Shown here: one piece after another, positions 13,006 through 15,386 of the stretch
How the letters are laid out: the number at the start of each line of letters is the position of its first letter
Numbering within the stretch: the stretch's first letter is position 1
Assembly: GCA_050486105.1 (NCBI GenBank)
Contig: JBJHCR010000143.1
Location: 1-15,386, forward strand
Length of the DNA: 15,386 nucleotides
Reading direction: 5' to 3'
Source: JAEXNA01 sp050486105
GTDB taxonomy: Bacteria > Vulcanimicrobiota > Xenobia > Xenobiales > JADMJV01
Notes under the pieces: generated by a model
Told to the model about the DNA's origin: nothing
Seen by the model: only the letters and a program-made list of their open reading frames with translations
Database searches by the model: none
Made by a program: the position numbers and the translations under genes

Positions 13006-14481
13006 ATGAAAGCTGAACCCAGGATGGGAGGGTACTCCCTTCAAGGAGCTACCTACGATGAGATGTTCCAGACCGAAGATCAGGTGCGCGTGCACTATCG
13101 ACCTTTGAAGGACTTTTACGATGAGTTGGGCCCAGGTGAACTCAGGTCTCGGCACCAAGCTGCCGAAGTGTCTTTCTTACATCAAGGGGTCACTTTCACT
13201 GTCTATGGGCACGAAGAGGCCACCGAGAAGGTCTTCCCTTACGACATCGTTCCGAGGATCCTCACTCACCAGGAATGGGCCCCCATCGAAAGCGGATTAG
13301 CCCAGCGCATCACCGCCTTGAATCTGCTGCTGGAAGACATTTACCACGAAGGTCGGATTCTCAAGGACAAAGTTCTTCCTGCCGACCTCATCTTGAGCTG
13401 CAAGCACTATCGTCGGCAAATGCGCGGGGTGAAGGTTCCCAAGGGAATCTACGTCTCCATAGTGGGCACCGACTTGATCCGGGACCAAAACGGGCAGTTT
13501 TTCGTGCTCGAAGACAACCTTAGGGTGCCCAGTGGAGTGTCCTACATGCTGGCCAACCGTAAGGTTATGAAGCAGACCTTCCCGGCCCTCTTCAACCGCT
13601 ACGGAGTGCTTCCGGTGGACAGCTATGGGCAAGCCCTGCTGCAGACGCTGCGTTCCCTGAGCAATCTGTCCCACGCTTCCCCGACGGTAGCTTTGTTGAC
13701 ACCTGGCATTTTCAATTCCGCCTACTACGAGCACACTCTCCTAGCCCGGGAGATGGGGGTCGAGTTGGTGGAGGGTCGAGATCTCCTGGTTCACGACAAC
13801 ATCGTTTATATGCGGACCACCTCGGGACTGAAGAGGATCGATGTCATCTACCGCCGCATCGATGACGATTTTGTGGACCCTGTCGCTTTTCGCCCCGACA
13901 GCGCCTTGGGCGTACCCGGTCTTTTCAATGCCTATCGCCACGGCAAAGTGACCCTAGCCAATGCCCTGGGAACAGGAGTCGCTGACGATAAAGCCCTCTA
14001 CGCCTATGTGCCCAAAATCATTAAGTATTACCTTGACCAAGAAGCCATTCTTCCCAACGTAGAAACCTATCTCCTGAGCGAGAAAAGTCAACGACAACAC
14101 GTGCTCTCAAGATTGAACGAACTGGTGGTCAAGGCCGTCGGCGAATCCGGTGGATACGGCATGCTCATCGGCCCCCACAGCACCAAGAAGGAGCGCGAAG
14201 AGATGGCCGCTGCCATTCAAGAGGAACCGCGCAATTTTATCGCTCAACCCACCTTGGACTTGTCTCAGGCACCTTGCTATATCGGAGACAAGCTGGAGCC
14301 TCGCCGGGTGGACCTTCGCCCCTATGTCCTCTATGGTGATAAAATCCGAATCATCCCTGGGGGCTTGACCAGGGTGGCCCTCAAGGAGGGTTCCCTGGTG
14401 GTCAACTCCTCGCAGNNNNNNNNNNCCCAAGGTGGTGGAAGTAAAGACACCTGGGTGCTGGCTTCGGAGGTGAATGCGTGA
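13006..14481 (+). CDS. Circularly permuted ATP-grasp type 2 protein (COG2308), interrupted by assembly gap
   Basis: About 490 residues as written. Matches the CP-ATP-grasp family (DUF404/DUF407 region) along its length: FFVLEDNLRVPSGVSYMLANR (166-186), LTPGIFNSAYYEHTLLAREMG (231-251), YRRIDDDFVDPVAFRPDSALG (282-302), ANALGTGVADDKALYAYVPK (318-337), GGYGMLIGP (382-390) and DLRPYVL...PGGLTRVAL (436-459). Members are predicted ATP-dependent carboxylate-amine or peptide ligases; substrates are unknown. ATG 13006 is preceded by AAGG/TAGG (12994-13001); an upstream TTG at 12970 is less likely. Ten Ns at 14416-14425 fall in the conserved NSSQGGGSKDTWV motif. The code on both sides stays in frame, and the gap is probably spurious (see finding). 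The stop overlaps the alpha-E gene start by 4 bp (GTGA). Confidence 0.93.
   Translation: MKAEPRMGGYSLQGATYDEMFQTEDQVRVHYRPLKDFYDELGPGELRSRHQAAEVSFLHQGVTFTVYGHEEATEKVFPYDIVPRILTHQEWAPIESGLAQRITALNLLLEDIYHEGRILKDKVLPADLILSCKHYRRQMRGVKVPKGIYVSIVGTDLIRDQNGQFFVLEDNLRVPSGVSYMLANRKVMKQTFPALFNRYGVLPVDSYGQALLQTLRSLSNLSHASPTVALLTPGIFNSAYYEHTLLAREMGVELVEGRDLLVHDNIVYMRTTSGLKRIDVIYRRIDDDFVDPVAFRPDSALGVPGLFNAYRHGKVTLANALGTGVADDKALYAYVPKIIKYYLDQEAILPNVETYLLSEKSQRQHVLSRLNELVVKAVGESGGYGMLIGPHSTKKEREEMAAAIQEEPRNFIAQPTLDLSQAPCYIGDKLEPRRVDLRPYVLYGDKIRIIPGGLTRVALKEGSLVVNSSQXXXXQGGGSKDTWVLASEVNA
14416..14425. other. Assembly gap (10 Ns)
   Basis: Ten undetermined bases within the ATP-grasp gene. The left flank ends AAC TCC TCG CAG (N-S-S-Q). 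The right flank reads NCC CAA GGT GGT GGA (S?-Q-G-G-G) in the same frame. The family motif here is NSSQGGG, so the flanks appear to contain the same Ser-Gln codons twice. Confidence 0.99.
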
Positions 14482-15386
14482 AAACCATGCTCAGTCGGGT
14501 CGCCGACCACCTGTACTGGCTGGGTCGCTATATCGAGCGCTCTGAGCACAGTGCTCGCCTCCTGAACGTACAGACCCACCTGGCCTTAGAGGAATCCCCA
14601 GGTCAACGAGCTCGGCGCCAAACCTTCCTGCTGGCCAGCCTCCGGCAGCCGCACCTCAAGGTCGACTCATTCGAGGATGCCACTTACAGGTTGACTTTGG
14701 ACCCCAGCAACAGAAACTCGGTGCGCAGCTGTGTCACCTCGGCCCGGGAGAACGCCAGACAGATTCGAGAGCGGATCGCTTCGGAAATGTGGGAGCAAGT
14801 CAACCGCTTACATCTCGATGTCATCGGCGAAAAACGCTCGAAGGATTTTCAGGATCAACCCCACGAGTTCTACAACGGCATCATCTCCGGACTTCATCTC
14901 TTCAATGGCATCACCGACTCGGTCATGACCCGTGACCAAGCCTGGGAGTTTATACAAATCGGGCGCTGGTTAGAACGAGCAGGGCTGTTGGTCTCCCTGT
15001 TGGACGTGTCCTTGGGAGCCTGGACCAAACCCAGCTATCTGGACTGGTTGGGCCTGTTGAAGTCTTGCACCGCATTCGAAGCCTACCGCAAGCTCCTAGG
15101 TTCAGAACTGAATCCGGTGTCCATTGGAGACTTCTTGATCCTCAGCCCGTCGTTTCCTCACTCTATCCGATTCTCAGTGTCCCAACTGAGAGAGAGCGTT
15201 CATCAACTGGCCAAGGAAACGGAAAACCGAAAAAGTCAAGAACTTGAGCGACTGCTGGGCAAGATGCATCACGATCTAGAATATGCCCGAGCCGAAGAGG
15301 TGGTCCTGAGCGACTTACCTCAGACTTTTGAACGTCTGCGGTCCGACCTCATGAAAGTCCACGATTTTGTCTACCGACTCTACATC
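14478..15386 (+). CDS. Alpha-E domain protein (DUF403, COG2307), 3' end outside window
   Basis: 303 residues visible, no stop before the window edge; the family is usually only slightly longer. The all-alpha fold begins with the typical MLSRVADHLYWLGRYIERSEHSARLL. It continues with SARENARQIRERIASEMWEQVNRLHLD (about 86-112), FIQIGRWLERA (about 156-166) and EAYRKLLGSELNP...FLILSPSFPHSIRFSV (about 200-235), all characteristic of the family. The start is GTG 14478, overlapping the upstream TGA stop (GTGA). GGAGG at 14466-14470 with 7-nt spacing supports it over the internal ATG at 14487. COG2307 genes are regularly paired with CP-ATP-grasp genes and often followed by a transglutaminase-like protease gene. 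The pair is a predicted peptide-modification module whose product is unknown. Translational coupling to the ATP-grasp gene is likely. Confidence 0.93.
   Translation, partial: MKTMLSRVADHLYWLGRYIERSEHSARLLNVQTHLALEESPGQRARRQTFLLASLRQPHLKVDSFEDATYRLTLDPSNRNSVRSCVTSARENARQIRERIASEMWEQVNRLHLDVIGEKRSKDFQDQPHEFYNGIISGLHLFNGITDSVMTRDQAWEFIQIGRWLERAGLLVSLLDVSLGAWTKPSYLDWLGLLKSCTAFEAYRKLLGSELNPVSIGDFLILSPSFPHSIRFSVSQLRESVHQLAKETENRKSQELERLLGKMHHDLEYARAEEVVLSDLPQTFERLRSDLMKVHDFVYRLYI

Overview
The window looks like a piece of a bacterial chromosome of intermediate GC content with a diderm-style repertoire. It carries MEP-pathway isoprenoid synthesis (IspF), several Sec signal peptides, a PAS-GGDEF-EAL c-di-GMP protein, a prepilin-like surface protein and a eukaryote-like Ser/Thr kinase. 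I cannot assign a phylum from the sequence alone. The gene mix would suit an environmental, deep-branching or poorly sampled lineage better than a well-studied proteobacterium. The run of 10 Ns shows that this is a draft or metagenome assembly.

Layout, left to right. (1) 1-2033, minus: a secreted prolyl oligopeptidase, cut by the window edge just before its catalytic His. A perfect 16-bp palindrome lies directly upstream of its start. (2) 2144-2605, minus: a small Gly/Ala-rich glycine-zipper protein followed by a clear intrinsic terminator. It is divergent from (3) 2739-3677, plus: an unrecognised acidic helical protein with a central four-Cys zinc ribbon. The shared upstream region holds a palindrome flanked by direct repeats. 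(4) 3687-5435, minus: a PAS-GGDEF-EAL protein with all signature motifs intact, convergent with gene 3 and divergent from gene 5. (5) 5670-9482, plus: a probable operon of a very large PilX-like prepilin, ispF (overlapping it) and a UPF0173 metallo-beta-lactamase-fold hydrolase, closed by an intrinsic terminator. (6) 9629-11404, plus: an exported AMIN plus phosphodiester-glycosidase (NAGPA) protein. (7) 11401-11567: a 167-bp non-coding foldback element (MITE-like) with perfect 22-bp terminal inverted repeats, sitting exactly on the stop codon of gene 6. (8) 11642-12925, plus: a Ser/Thr kinase with signal peptide, small extracytoplasmic domain, one TM helix and C-terminal cytoplasmic kinase, which is the reverse of the PknB layout. 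(9) 13006-15386, plus: a circularly permuted ATP-grasp gene overlapping an alpha-E (DUF403) gene. This is the conserved core of a predicted amidoligase/peptide-modification cluster, and it runs off the right edge.

How the genes may work together: the c-di-GMP protein sits back-to-back with the prepilin-like gene, a natural place for c-di-GMP control of a pilus or surface process, but this is inference. Genes 1, 6 and 8 are all exported or envelope proteins. The strongest non-gene observations are the foldback element, the palindromes in intergenic DNA, and evidence that the N-gap in the ATP-grasp gene is an assembly artefact with little or no missing sequence.
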